Notes: generated by a model not told the origin, from the sequence alone. DNA of 64,000 bases from JAVVSR01 sp036654095 (GCA_036654095.1 JAVVSR010000008.1:1-64000); one strand, 5' to 3'; numbered from the stretch's first letter, positions 16,392 through 26,358 are shown. Numbers and translations: made by a program.

Positions 16392-18389
16392 ATGACAAAA
16401 ATAATTAAATTCGAAAATTCAAAAGAAGGAAATCTTCAGCGAGCTGAACAGCTAATGACTTATGGCAGGCCAGTGTTGGCCGCGGCTATAATTAATCGTA
16501 TTTTAAAAAATGATGAATTTGACGAAGACGCTTTATTAAAACTTGCTGAAATCTATAATAGTATTTTACAAATTGATTTTGCAAATCAAATGTTTTTATA
16601 TGTTATTGCAAAAAACAAAAGCGTAGTCGCGTTTAAAGGATTGATAGAAAATTTATGCTTGATAGGGAAAATAGAGTTAGCAAAAAGTTACAACCAAAAA
16701 TATAAAGTAAACTTTGATTTTAACAATTTTCTAATTGAGTTATGTAACAGTGATGATGACGACGACCAAAAATATAAAATAAACATCGATTATAACGATT
16801 TTATTAGACAGTTATATAACGGCGATGACGACGATAGCGAATGTAACTTTGCTGAATTTTTAAGTGGAATTAAAAATCCAGATGGCAATACGGAAATACC
16901 CGATAATAATGATTGCTCAAACAGTAAAAACAAACGCAGGTCAAATTTAAAATTAGTTGTGCCTAAACGGTTTCAACACGAAAATAAGCAGGTTGACGAA
17001 GGGTCAATAAATAAAGAAATATCTGTTATTATTACAAAATATTTAAACTCAAATAACGACGCCGCTATCAATAGAAAAAATGACAAATTAAATGCAAGAA
17101 AGGTTGGCTTTAAACAGGTTTATCCAATGGCGGCTAAAGAAGCGCAAATTATTTTTGATGAGGGCAAGCAACTGTTTATTGAGGGGCAACATTTGTTGGC
17201 GTTGGAATGTTTTAATAAAATTTTAAACAATAAATTTTATAAAAGTGACGTCAATAAATACAAAGCGTTGTGCTATCTTGCGCTTGGAAAATATAACCTT
17301 ATGCGCGACGAGATAGAGGCTGGTTTGAAAAATACGCCTAATGACTTTTGTTTAAAATGTTACAAGTGTATTGCTTTAAAACTGCTTGATGAAGACGCGC
17401 TCGCCGAAGCCGCTTTTAACGAAATAATCAAGGTTAATCCTAGCGATATTTCGGAAATTATTAATAAACTGGATGTGTGCAGAATTTTAAATTATCACAA
17501 GGGCGTTCTTGATTGCTCGGCGCAAAGTTTAGAAGTTATGCCATACTCGCCAATTTTTTTGCTGTTATATGCAAAGGCGCTTTTTAACGTAGGCAAAAAA
17601 AACAAAGCTATACAAATTTTGAAAGCGCATAGGTTACTTTATCCATATAGTTGGGATGCGTATGTGGTGCTTGAAAACATTAAAAATGAGAAGTATAATG
17701 TTGTAGATTATGGAGATATGTCGGTGATTGTTTGTCGCGAACTTGCAATGAAAAAATTTATTAATGACCTTAGCAAAGTTAAGCTAAATGATAATAATTT
17801 TTTAAATTGCAAAAATGATAAAACAAATCTTAGATTTATTTTATCCGCGCAAAATATCGATATTAATGACCCAAAAAATCTTATTAATATTTTATCTCCA
17901 TATTTTAGTGAAGGCTTATGCGAGGTTTACGAAGCAATATTGTTGGATAATTCACTTGACTTTAACATTAAAACTGCGGTTATTCGCAATATGCTTATGC
18001 ATAAAAATATTTCAGTTATCAAAATTGTTTATGACGATATGTATAAGGAATGTGAAGTTAGCAATTTAAAGCATTACGACGATATCCCTCGTATTATTTT
18101 GGAAACGTATGGACTATGTTTTGCTAAGTATTTGATAACGGAAGAGAATTTTAGCAAATATATTAATGAATTGAAAAATGTTATTGATGAAATAATTTTA
18201 CGTGTAGATGATTTAGATGAAATCAAATTGGAAATTAGCCGTTTTAGAAAGGTTGAAATATTTTGTAAAATACTTTTAGAAAAAGTAAACGCTCGTTTAC
18301 ATTGCAGTGATGATATTGAAATTTTGCCACAGCAACGCGCAATTTATTTAAAGTATAAAAAAGTGTTATTTGATTTGGAAAACAAATAA
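16392..18389 (+). CDS. TPR-repeat protein with acidic tandem duplication
   Basis: The 665-residue product has no signal peptide or membrane segment. It contains helical pairs of TPR type, clearest at residues about 18-100 and 258-440 (for example AKEAQIIFDEGKQLFIEG, HLLALECFNKIL, AEAAFNEIIKVNP). Residues 102-149 are a 24-residue unit present twice in tandem (QKYKVNFDFNNFLIEL.., QKYKINIDYNDFIRQL..), each ending in a run of four or five Asp. The middle (about 150-240) is charged and low in order. Likely a cytoplasmic scaffold; partners unknown. It follows hslO by 26 bases and may be in the same transcript. Confidence 0.8.
   Translation: MTKIIKFENSKEGNLQRAEQLMTYGRPVLAAAIINRILKNDEFDEDALLKLAEIYNSILQIDFANQMFLYVIAKNKSVVAFKGLIENLCLIGKIELAKSYNQKYKVNFDFNNFLIELCNSDDDDDQKYKINIDYNDFIRQLYNGDDDDSECNFAEFLSGIKNPDGNTEIPDNNDCSNSKNKRRSNLKLVVPKRFQHENKQVDEGSINKEISVIITKYLNSNNDAAINRKNDKLNARKVGFKQVYPMAAKEAQIIFDEGKQLFIEGQHLLALECFNKILNNKFYKSDVNKYKALCYLALGKYNLMRDEIEAGLKNTPNDFCLKCYKCIALKLLDEDALAEAAFNEIIKVNPSDISEIINKLDVCRILNYHKGVLDCSAQSLEVMPYSPIFLLLYAKALFNVGKKNKAIQILKAHRLLYPYSWDAYVVLENIKNEKYNVVDYGDMSVIVCRELAMKKFINDLSKVKLNDNNFLNCKNDKTNLRFILSAQNIDINDPKNLINILSPYFSEGLCEVYEAILLDNSLDFNIKTAVIRNMLMHKNISVIKIVYDDMYKECEVSNLKHYDDIPRIILETYGLCFAKYLITEENFSKYINELKNVIDEIILRVDDLDEIKLEISRFRKVEIFCKILLEKVNARLHCSDDIEILPQQRAIYLKYKKVLFDLENK
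16695..16838 (+). repeat. In-frame tandem duplication, two 72-bp units
   Basis: Two diverged 24-codon units lie head to tail in the TPR gene, each encoding an aromatic/Asn-rich segment followed by an Asp run. Divergence at many third and some first positions shows the duplication is not recent. Confidence 0.7.
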
Positions 18390-18567
18390 ATTAAAAAAGT
18401 AAAAATATTGGAAGTTGTTTTTAATTGGAAATGATATAAATTAGAAAAACCTTATTAAATTTATATAAAATGATAATATAAAACAACTATGATAAAATAG
18501 CTTAGGTTTTTGATTAAAATAAATGATTGTATTTTAGCTAGGTAATATTTTTTAAGAAGGTAATAAA

Positions 18568-19410
18568 ATGGAAAAAATTGATTTAAACGGTTTATACGAA
18601 GATTATTTAAAAAAAGTTGTTAAGGATAATCCTTCAAAATATAGTGATGTTGAGTCGCTTGAAGTTGATATCGGACACTTAACTGACTTGTGGGAAAACA
18701 CGCCAGAATTAAAACTAAATAGCTTGTCCCCGCGCGAATTTGTAGCCGACTTGGCCGTTAAACACGAACTTTATGACTATGCAGAAGATTGTTTAGAGGC
18801 GGGTTTTGAAGTCGCCGACGTAGTATGTTTTGAATTGTTAAAGCAGCCTGATGTTGAAGAATTTTTGGCGCGGCTGTTGGTAAGCGAAATCAAAGACGCG
18901 CAAATGTTAGGCGCAGTTTTATTGCGTGAAAAAGGTGGCGAAAAGGTAATTAATGTGTTTTTGGAAGCAATTATTAATCCTAATTACAATGATGAAGTAA
19001 AAAAAATCGCATATGAATTTTTGTGTGAAAGCGAGCCAACAGTTGTAGATAAAATTTTAGCATTAATAAACGATATCAAGGAAAGCGAGCAGGGTATTTT
19101 GGTTGAAATTATGGCTGAATATAAAGGCAATAAAGCAGTTTTCTTTTGGTTGGTAACAATGCTTTTCCGCGCTGAAGATGTTGCGCTTTATGCAAAACTT
19201 TTAGGCAAATATGAAGACGAAACAGCTATTGATATTTTAAAAAGTTTTGCAACGGATAATGATATTAATTATGTAGAGTATGTTGAAATTAGAAACGCTG
19301 TCGAAAGGCTCGGCGGAGAATTTGACATTGAAAAGGATTTTACAAATGACGAATTATACGCCTATTTAAAAGGAGCGGATATTACCGACCCCGAAGCCGA
19401 TGTGCAATAA
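18568..19410 (+). CDS. HEAT-like alpha-helical repeat protein
   Basis: The 280-residue acidic product is built of short amphipathic helices (EFLARLLVSEIKDAQMLGAV, VKKIAYEFLCESEP, AVFFWLVTMLFRAEDVALYA) with the spacing of HEAT or armadillo repeats. No catalytic motif, signal peptide or membrane segment is seen. AGAAGG precedes the ATG. It lies 178 bases after the TPR gene and ends at a strong terminator. Similar proteins in clostridia are unannotated; a protein-binding role is a guess. Confidence 0.75.
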   Translation: MEKIDLNGLYEDYLKKVVKDNPSKYSDVESLEVDIGHLTDLWENTPELKLNSLSPREFVADLAVKHELYDYAEDCLEAGFEVADVVCFELLKQPDVEEFLARLLVSEIKDAQMLGAVLLREKGGEKVINVFLEAIINPNYNDEVKKIAYEFLCESEPTVVDKILALINDIKESEQGILVEIMAEYKGNKAVFFWLVTMLFRAEDVALYAKLLGKYEDETAIDILKSFATDNDINYVEYVEIRNAVERLGGEFDIEKDFTNDELYAYLKGADITDPEADVQ

Positions 19411-19433
19411 ATAAACTTTTTTTAAAATGATTT

Positions 19434-19463
19434 AAACCAACAAATAATTTTGTTGGTTTTTTT
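19434..19463 (+). terminator. Intrinsic terminator
   Basis: Perfect 11-bp stem AAACCAACAAA / TTTGTTGGTTT with a short loop, followed by T residues, 24 bases after the HEAT-like gene. Confidence 0.85.
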
Positions 19464-19576
19464 ATTCGTTACTAAATAATAGCTGTCTAATAATAAGTAA
19501 ATAGGTATATAAATTTTTTTGACATCGATGACGTAATTTGGAGCATTTTTTTGAATAATTTTTCATAGCCTATTAT

Positions 19577-20551
19577 ATGCGTAATGGTGTAAAATGTGCA
19601 AGCGTATTTATAGGTACGGTAATTGGAGCAGGCTTTGCAACCGGACGAGAAGTGGCGCTTTTTTTCAAAGACTGTTCACCTTTTACAGGCCTCGTTGCGG
19701 GCTTAATACTAGGCGCATTTTGCGCGTTTTTTATGTACATAGGGTATGAAATAAAACAACCTAAACTTGATAATTTTTTATTACGAAAAAAACCGAAAAT
19801 TGTCGACGCGATAATTTTCATTTGCGCGTATATAACCTTTATTGCAATGTTTTCAGGCGCAGAAGCTATTGTTATGCAAATATTCTCAATTCCATTAGCG
19901 GGGCTTATGACGGCTGTTATTGCGATTAGTATAGCTGTTTTGGGATTAAAACAAATTAAAATTTTAAACATGGCGGTTGTTCCATTAATTGTCGCGCTGA
20001 TACTTGTTATATACTTTAAATACAAACATTTTTCCGCAAGTGGAAACCTAACTTTTTTAAATCCAATAGCGTACTCGTCGCTAAATATTATGTTGGCTGG
20101 GTGCATTATGGTAAGATTAGGCGCGACCTCTACTAAGCGAGAGATAGCTTCGACAGGGATAATGAGCGGATTAATTTTAGGCACTATGCTTTTTATGATA
20201 CAGTCAATAGTGCGGTCAAACACCCAATTATCTATGCCTATGTATAGCGTTGCGCAACAGTTGGGAATTGGTAAATTAGCAGGAGTTTTGATTTTTTTCG
20301 CAATACTCACCACGCTTGTATCGGCCGCCGAATTGCTGATATCCGACTTAGAACAGGCCGTCGAAAATCGATGGTTGGCAGGATTAGTCATTTTAGCGTG
20401 CAGTTGGCCGATTTGCATTTTATTTAGTTTTAAACAACTTGTAGATACGCTATATCCGATTGTAAGTGTGTTTGGAGTTGCCTTGGTAATAGTAACTACA
20501 ATTCGTTTGGCTGAAAAAAAGTGCTTATCAATAATAAATAAGAAGTTTTAA
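19577..20551 (+). CDS. YkvI-type membrane permease
   Basis: The 324-residue product has about ten hydrophobic helices and starts with the unwound-helix motif IGAGFATGREV (about residues 15-25), typical of YkvI-like proteins in the APC/LeuT superfamily. Substrates of this family are not established; spore-germination and amino-acid uptake have both been suggested. It stands alone between two terminator/promoter boundaries. No good ribosome binding site is visible before the ATG at 19577. Confidence 0.8.
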   Translation: MRNGVKCASVFIGTVIGAGFATGREVALFFKDCSPFTGLVAGLILGAFCAFFMYIGYEIKQPKLDNFLLRKKPKIVDAIIFICAYITFIAMFSGAEAIVMQIFSIPLAGLMTAVIAISIAVLGLKQIKILNMAVVPLIVALILVIYFKYKHFSASGNLTFLNPIAYSSLNIMLAGCIMVRLGATSTKREIASTGIMSGLILGTMLFMIQSIVRSNTQLSMPMYSVAQQLGIGKLAGVLIFFAILTTLVSAAELLISDLEQAVENRWLAGLVILACSWPICILFSFKQLVDTLYPIVSVFGVALVIVTTIRLAEKKCLSIINKKF

Positions 20552-20713
20552 TTTGCGCGACGCGGAAAAGGCAAAAAATGTTTATTTTATTTAAAAAATA
20601 CATATGTTAAGTGAAAACTAGATTATACATCAATAGTTTGTGAACAATAATTCAACATTGTATAGCAAAATCGCAATATCCGACAAAATAATTATATAAG
20701 TCGACTAAAATAA

Positions 20714-20742
20714 TTGACATTCTTAATCAAATCCATTAATAT
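20714..20742 (+). promoter_or_regulatory. guaB promoter
   Basis: TTGACA (20714-20719), 17-base spacer, TAATAT (20737-20742). The 5' UTR is only about 30 bases, leaving no room for a purine riboswitch. Confidence 0.8.
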
Positions 20743-20776
20743 AAGTAAAATATTTGTTATATACGAGAGGTTAAAA

Positions 20777-22237
20777 ATGGCTAAAATAATTAAAGAAGGG
20801 TTGACCTTTGACGACGTATTGTTAGTTCCACAATACTCGGAGGTTTTGCCGAGTCAGGTGGATTTGTCCACTGTTTTAACAAAGGATATTACATTAAAAA
20901 TTCCACTTTTGAGCGCAAGTATGGATACTGTTACCGAATATCAAATGGCGATTGCTATGGCGCGTGAAGGTGGCTTAGGTTTAATTCATAAAAACCTTTC
21001 GATTGAGGAACAGGCTATTCACGTTGACAGGGTTAAGCGAAGCGAACACGGAGTTATTACCGACCCGTTTTTCTTAAGTCCCGACGCATTGGTTTTAGAT
21101 GCGGTTATGCTTATGCAAAAGTATCGTATAAGCGGTGTGCCGATTACAAAAAACAACAAGTTAGTTGGCATTTTAACCAATCGTGACTTGCGTTTTGAAA
21201 CTAATTATAATCAACCTATCGGTAACATTATGACTAGCGCAAATTTGGTCACTGCGCCTGTTGGCACTACGTTAAAAGAAGCGCAAGAAATTTTAGGCGC
21301 TCACCGAATTGAAAAACTACCAATAGTAGATGCCGATTTTAATTTAAAAGGGTTAATTACCATTAAAGACATTGAAAAGGCAATTCAGTATCCAAATTCA
21401 GCCAAAGATAAAAATGGTAGATTGATGGCTGGCGCGGTTGTTGGGATTGCTGAAAATACAATGGAAAGAGTTGCCGCGTTAGTTCAGTCGAAAGTTGATA
21501 TTATTGCTATTGATACAGCGCACGGACACAATTCAATGGTTATTGATATGGTCAAAAAAATCAAGGCAACCTATCCTAATTTACCGCTTATTGCAGGTAA
21601 CGTCGCTACCGCAGCTGCCACAAAGGCTTTGCTTGAAGCGGGCGCGGACGTTATAAAAGTTGGTATGGGGCCTGGGTCTATATGCACCACGCGAGTTATT
21701 GCAGGAATTGGAGTACCTCAAGTTACTGCGATTATGGACTGCGCGGAGATGGCTGACCGTTATGGCAAACGCGTAATTGCAGATGGTGGCGTCAAGTTTA
21801 GCGGAGATGTTGTAAAAGCTATTGGAGCAGGCGCTTCGGCCGTGATGATTGGAAGTCTATTTGCAGGCACAAAGGAAAGCCCGGGTGAAATTGAAATGTT
21901 CCAAGGAAGGAGCTTTAAGGTTTATCGTGGAATGGGTTCGTTGTCTGCGATGGCGGCAGGTAGCAAGGATAGATATTTTCAAGAGGGCAACAAGAAACTT
22001 GTTCCCGAGGGTGTTGAAGGTCGAGTGCCGTATCGCGGTATTTTAGCCGATGTCGTTTATCAGCTGATGGGCGGTTTACGGTCGGGTATGGGCTACTGCG
22101 GAAAGGCTACTGTTGAGGAGTTGCGAACTACGGCTGAATTTATTAAGATAACAAACGCTTCGCTTATTGAAAGCCATCCTCACGATATTACAATAACTAA
22201 GGAAAGCCCCAACTATTCGACTAAGGCTTTAAATTAA
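20777..22237 (+). CDS. guaB: Inosine-5'-monophosphate dehydrogenase
   Basis: From ATG 20777 (behind GAGAGG) the product is 486 residues, the family's usual length. It has LTFDDVLLVP at the start, a CBS pair inserted at about residues 90-205, the active-site loop GPGSICTTR, GGVKFSGD, and the flap region ending in GMGYCG. It oxidises IMP to XMP with NAD+, the first step to GMP. An in-frame upstream extension to 20714 overlaps the promoter and is rejected. Confidence 0.97.
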   Translation: MAKIIKEGLTFDDVLLVPQYSEVLPSQVDLSTVLTKDITLKIPLLSASMDTVTEYQMAIAMAREGGLGLIHKNLSIEEQAIHVDRVKRSEHGVITDPFFLSPDALVLDAVMLMQKYRISGVPITKNNKLVGILTNRDLRFETNYNQPIGNIMTSANLVTAPVGTTLKEAQEILGAHRIEKLPIVDADFNLKGLITIKDIEKAIQYPNSAKDKNGRLMAGAVVGIAENTMERVAALVQSKVDIIAIDTAHGHNSMVIDMVKKIKATYPNLPLIAGNVATAAATKALLEAGADVIKVGMGPGSICTTRVIAGIGVPQVTAIMDCAEMADRYGKRVIADGGVKFSGDVVKAIGAGASAVMIGSLFAGTKESPGEIEMFQGRSFKVYRGMGSLSAMAAGSKDRYFQEGNKKLVPEGVEGRVPYRGILADVVYQLMGGLRSGMGYCGKATVEELRTTAEFIKITNASLIESHPHDITITKESPNYSTKALN

Positions 22238-22242
22238 TATGT

Positions 22243-22280
22243 ATAAGGCACTTTGAAAAAACAAAGTGCCTTATTTTTTA
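22243..22280 (+). terminator. guaB terminator
   Basis: Perfect 13-bp stem ATAAGGCACTTTG / CAAAGTGCCTTAT with an A6 loop and a T6 tail, starting five bases after the stop codon. Confidence 0.95.
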
Positions 22281-22311
22281 GCCAAATAGATAATTGGGTT
22301 TTATATTTAAA

Positions 22312-22346
22312 GAAACAATGAAAACAATGAAAACAATGAAAATAAT
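22312..22346 (+). repeat. 9-bp tandem repeat (GAAAACAAT), about four units
   Basis: Four near-identical units in an AT-rich spacer (22281-22560) that otherwise shows no gene. Probably replication slippage; no function seen. Confidence 0.7.
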
Positions 22347-22560
22347 GGCGGAAATAAAATCAATATAGAAGTTATTATTTAAATTGCATTTAAATTTATA
22401 AAATTTATTATGAAAAAATAGAATATAAAAAGCTATAAAAAATTATTGGGATATAAAACTTATCACAGTTGTTTGAAATATGCTAATTTTTAAAAAATAT
22501 GATACAATATGTATAAGTTAAATTTATACCTTCTGCACAATGCGCGGAAGTGGAGTTATT

Positions 22561-24198
22561 ATGATATATGGAAATACTAGTGGAATTAAACGCGTAACGT
22601 TAGATATTTTAGAAAGCTTATGCGAAACTTACGATAAACACCTTTTTATTGATAGAGAGGCGCTGAGTACGCTTACTCAAATAACGGCTAAAATAAATCG
22701 AGAATTGTGTGTTTTTATTTCACGCAATGGCATAATTTTATCTGTTGGAATTGGCGACGCTTCAACAGTTGCGTTGCAGAATATTAATTTAAAGCGCAGC
22801 GAAACAAAATTTACAGGTGTAAGATGTATTCATACTCACCCAAGCGGTTCGGGACGGCTGTCTGAAATGGATACTTCGGCTTTGCAAAATTTAAGGTTGG
22901 ATTGTATGGCGGCCATTGGTGTTGACCGTGGCGACGCTATTGATATTGAGGTTGCTTATATTAATCGCGACACCATTGATAAATTGTATTTTTCAAAGTT
23001 AGAAAATATAGATGACAGTGTATTGCTAGGCAAGATTGTTGACTATGAGGCAATATCAAGCAAAAAAGTTGAAAATGAAAACACTGAAGTTAAAGCGAAA
23101 AGTGCAATTTTGGTTAATGTATCTATGTCAAATGCGGAAGTCGAAATTGCCGAACTAAAACGATTAGCCGATACAATGGGCATAAATGTTGTTGAAAAGG
23201 TTATTCAACGACAAGGGGTTGACCGCGCATTCTGCGCGGGACGCGGAAAGCTTGATGAAATTAAGCAACTTGTTCAAATTAACCGAGCCGAATTTGTTAT
23301 ATTCAACAATCAATTAACTGGCAGTCAGCTTAACAATATTGAAGAAGTATTGGGGTGTAAGGTTATTGACCGTTCAATGTTGATACTTGAAATATTTGCA
23401 AAGCACGCCACTACAAACGAAGGCAAATTGCAAGTTGAACTTGCAATGCTAAAATATACATTGCCAAAATTGTTAGGGCAAGGCAAAGCATTGTCGCGGA
23501 TAGGTGGTTCGGGGGCTAGTGGTTCGGCCACACGCGGAGCGGGCGAAACAAAGCTTGAAACTGACCGCCGCAAAATAAAGCGTACGATTTTTGAACTTAA
23601 TAATAAAATTGAGGAATTAAAAAAAGAGAGGGATTTACGGCGTGAACGCAGGTTAAGGTCGGGCATAAAAACTGTTGCAATAGTGGGTTATACTAACGCG
23701 GGCAAGTCGACGTTGATGAACAATATTACAAAGGCGGGCGTTTTGGAGGCCGACAAGTTATTTGCTACGCTAGACCCTGTTACGCGCAAGATATTTGTCG
23801 ATTATAAGCACGAATATCTTTTGACGGATACGGTAGGTTTTATTGACAATCTTCCGCACGAATTTATTGACGCGTTTAGAAGTACTTTAGAGGAAGCCAC
23901 CTATGCAGATGTGTTGTTGCACGTTGCTGATTGCAGTAGCAGTGATTTAAAGCGTCAAGAAGATGTTGTTTTAAATGTATTATCATCGCTTGGAATTAAA
24001 GATACGCCAATTATTACAGTATACAATAAAGCGGACTTGGTTGAAAACTTTACAACAGATTTAAAAGATTCGGTGGTTATCAGCGCAAAACAAGGTACGG
24101 GTATCAACGAATTGCGCTCACTCATTATTGAAAAGTTGTTTGGTGATATTTCGGTTAATTATGGCGAGGAAAACAAAATTGACAATACGACGATTTGA
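22561..24198 (+). CDS. hflX: GTPase HflX with N-terminal JAMM-like domain
   Basis: The 545-residue product (ATG 22561 behind GTGGAG) ends with a standard HflX: the nucleotide-binding domain (VFNNQLTGSQ..., GRGKLDEI), the GGSGASGSATRGAGETKLE linker, then the G domain with G1 GYTNAGKST, G3 DTVGF and G4 NKAD. HflX binds ribosomes and helps rescue them under stress. The first about 165 residues are additional to E. coli-type HflX and carry E48, H91-x-H93-P-x6-S101-x-x-D104, the full JAMM zinc signature. Whether they cleave anything is unknown. A strong terminator follows. Confidence 0.93.
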   Translation: MIYGNTSGIKRVTLDILESLCETYDKHLFIDREALSTLTQITAKINRELCVFISRNGIILSVGIGDASTVALQNINLKRSETKFTGVRCIHTHPSGSGRLSEMDTSALQNLRLDCMAAIGVDRGDAIDIEVAYINRDTIDKLYFSKLENIDDSVLLGKIVDYEAISSKKVENENTEVKAKSAILVNVSMSNAEVEIAELKRLADTMGINVVEKVIQRQGVDRAFCAGRGKLDEIKQLVQINRAEFVIFNNQLTGSQLNNIEEVLGCKVIDRSMLILEIFAKHATTNEGKLQVELAMLKYTLPKLLGQGKALSRIGGSGASGSATRGAGETKLETDRRKIKRTIFELNNKIEELKKERDLRRERRLRSGIKTVAIVGYTNAGKSTLMNNITKAGVLEADKLFATLDPVTRKIFVDYKHEYLLTDTVGFIDNLPHEFIDAFRSTLEEATYADVLLHVADCSSSDLKRQEDVVLNVLSSLGIKDTPIITVYNKADLVENFTTDLKDSVVISAKQGTGINELRSLIIEKLFGDISVNYGEENKIDNTTI

Positions 24199-24224
24199 TA
24201 ACTAAAATAAGTATACAAAAAATG

Positions 24225-24247
24225 CTAGGCAAATGCCTAGTTTTTTT
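24225..24247 (+). terminator. hflX terminator
   Basis: CTAGGC / GCCTAG stem, AAAT loop, T7 tail, about 27 bases after the stop codon. The following 255 bases to 24502 hold one GGCAAATT/AATTTGCC hairpin at 24393-24416 and no gene. Confidence 0.85.
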
Positions 24248-24502
24248 ATGTTGAAATTAACGAGTATAAATCAAAAAATATTGCAAATATTTTGAAAGTC
24301 AAGATAAGGTCATATATATATTTTAAACTACTAAAACATATTCCGACGGCGCAACTGCGTATGTTATAAATATTCAAGTTAGCATTATAGATAGGCAAAT
24401 TAAAAGCAAATTTGCCCAACTTTGGCCCGTTTTTGTATGCCCCTAATCCTCATAATGAGCTCAAAACAATTTAATTTATAATTAGATAACTTATTTTACA
24501 AA

Positions 24503-24775
24503 TCAATTTGTTGTGCCTTGTTGTATTTTATATAACTTTTCGTGTAGATTAAATGGATATTCGGGCGAATTAAATACTTTGGCCCAATCAATAAAATCTT
24601 GTTTAGATGTTTCATAGAACTTAGCGATGTACGATAATGTTTCATCATCCATTAAAATTAAATTAGTTTCGTACCTGCTATAATTTGACCGTGACATATG
24701 TGTCCCCTGAGCTACCTCATTTTGAGTATAACCCTTTACCTTACGTATGGTTTTCAACAATTCGCCATACAACAT
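24503..24775 (-). CDS. XRE-family helix-turn-helix regulator
   Basis: The 90-residue product has a Cro/C1-type helix-turn-helix at residues 5-60 (LLKTIRKVKGYTQNEVAQGT, MSRSNYSRYETN). The remaining 30 residues are too short for a sensor domain. ATG 24775 follows GGGGAG. Targets are unknown; it is a single gene flanked by AT-rich spacers, so self-regulation is the only guess that the context supports. Confidence 0.85.
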   Translation of the reverse strand: MLYGELLKTIRKVKGYTQNEVAQGTHMSRSNYSRYETNLILMDDETLSYIAKFYETSKQDFIDWAKVFNSPEYPFNLHEKLYKIQQGTTN

Positions 24776-24975
24776 AATAAGCTCCCCTTTTAAAAAAATA
24801 TTTATATATTATGATTTGCAAAACGCGCAAATTATAATATTGGAAGTAATGTTTAGCTTCCGCAATATAATTGCGTTTTTTGCAATCTAAGTATTGAAAT
24901 TTTGTTATCTTTTGAAATTTAAGTTTTATAGTTTAACTTAAAAATAAGAATGTGTCAAAATATATGTATAGCTTT

Positions 24976-26358
24976 TTAGTATTCAAGCTCCTTTTCAAAG
25001 TAACTTAATAATTGGTCAATAGGAATTCTAATTTGCGCCATACTATCTCGTTCGCGAACGGTTACGCATTTATCTTCAAGCGAGTCAAAATCAAGCGTAA
25101 CACAATAGGGCGTTCCAATTTCGTCTTGACGACGATAACGTTTGCCAATACTTCCGCTTTCGTCATAAGTAACGGCAAATTTTTTGGCAAGTGTACGATA
25201 TATTTCAGACGCTTCCTCAGTAAGCTTTTTTTGTAATGGAAGTACGGCAACTTTATAGGGCGCAAGCGCGTGGTGTAAGTGAAGTACTGTGCGTACTTCG
25301 CCATCTATTTCTTCCTCGTCATAAGCGTTGCAAAGAAAAGCAAGTAAAGCGCGGTCAACACCTAAAGACGGCTCAATGCAGTATGGTACGTAACGCTCGT
25401 TTGTAATAGGGTCGGTGTAATCTAAATTTTCGCCGCTTTTTTTTGAGTGACAATTTAAGTCATAATCGGTACGGTCGGCAACGCCCCAAAGTTCGCCCCA
25501 ACCAAACGGAAATAAAAATTCAAAATCGGTTGTAGCCAAACTGTAAAAGCTAAGCTCATCCTTGTCGTGGTCGCGAAGTTTCAACTTTTCAGGGTCAATA
25601 CCTAAATTTAAAAGCCAATCCTTGCAAAAATTCTTCCAGAAATCAAACCATTTTAAATCTTCGCCAGGTTTACAAAAAAACTCAAGTTCCATTTGCTCAA
25701 ACTCACGCGTTCTAAAAGTAAAGTTACCCGGAGTTATTTCATTTCTAAAAGATTTGCCAATTTGCGCAATGCCAAACGGAATTTTTGAACGAGTAGTGCG
25801 TTGCACATTTTTAAAGTTTACAAATATACCTTGCGCAGTTTCAGGACGCAAGTATACAGTGTTAGCGCTATCCTCGGTGACACCTTGGAATGTTTTAAAC
25901 ATTAAATTGAATTTTCTAACGCCAGTAAAATCGCTGTTACCGCAAACAGGACATTTGATTTTATTGTCAATTATATATTTTTCCAACTGTTCATTTGACC
26001 AGCCTGCAATATTTAAATCCAAACCTTTTTTGCTAATATAATCTTCAATTAAGTTGTCTGCGCGATGACGTGACCGACAACTTTTGCAATCCATCAACGG
26101 GTCTGAAAAACCTGATAGATGGCCACTGGCTTCCCAAACTGACGGATTCATTAAAATTGCGCAGTCTACGCCAACATTCAATGGATTTTCCTGAACAAAC
26201 TTTTTCCACCAAGCGCGCTTTACGTTATTTTTCAGCTCGACGCCTAGCGGACCATAGTCCCAAGTGTTTGCTAACCCGCCGTAAATTTCACTTCCTGCAA
26301 AAATTATACCGCGTCCTTTGCATAACGCAACTAATTTATCCATAGTCAATTTTGCCAT
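24976..26358 (-). CDS. glyQS: Glycyl-tRNA synthetase, alpha2 (archaeal/eukaryotic-like) type
   Basis: The 460-residue product is a class II synthetase: motif 1 region GLANTWDYGPLGVELKNN, motif 2 with FRNEITPGNFTFRTREFEQM, motif 3 with EPSLGVDRALLAF, and the C-terminal anticodon-binding domain from HHALAPYKVAVLPL. Four cysteines (CKSCR, CPVCG) probably form a zinc site in the insertion. This single-chain form replaces the GlyQ/GlyS heterotetramer of many bacteria. The promoter is 31 bases upstream; I see no T-box in the short leader. Confidence 0.96.
   Translation of the reverse strand: MAKLTMDKLVALCKGRGIIFAGSEIYGGLANTWDYGPLGVELKNNVKRAWWKKFVQENPLNVGVDCAILMNPSVWEASGHLSGFSDPLMDCKSCRSRHRADNLIEDYISKKGLDLNIAGWSNEQLEKYIIDNKIKCPVCGNSDFTGVRKFNLMFKTFQGVTEDSANTVYLRPETAQGIFVNFKNVQRTTRSKIPFGIAQIGKSFRNEITPGNFTFRTREFEQMELEFFCKPGEDLKWFDFWKNFCKDWLLNLGIDPEKLKLRDHDKDELSFYSLATTDFEFLFPFGWGELWGVADRTDYDLNCHSKKSGENLDYTDPITNERYVPYCIEPSLGVDRALLAFLCNAYDEEEIDGEVRTVLHLHHALAPYKVAVLPLQKKLTEEASEIYRTLAKKFAVTYDESGSIGKRYRRQDEIGTPYCVTLDFDSLEDKCVTVRERDSMAQIRIPIDQLLSYFEKELEY

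Noticed and set aside
19573..20418. 281-residue open frame on the minus strand
   Set aside because: It is antisense to the YkvI-like permease, whose hydrophobic codons leave the opposite strand open; no ribosome binding site and no recognisable domain.
20552..20776. Purine riboswitch upstream of guaB
   Set aside because: The promoter is only about 35 bases before the start codon, and no aptamer consensus is visible.
25562..26041. 159-residue plus-strand frame
   Set aside because: It is antisense to glyQS, a clear full-length gene on the minus strand.
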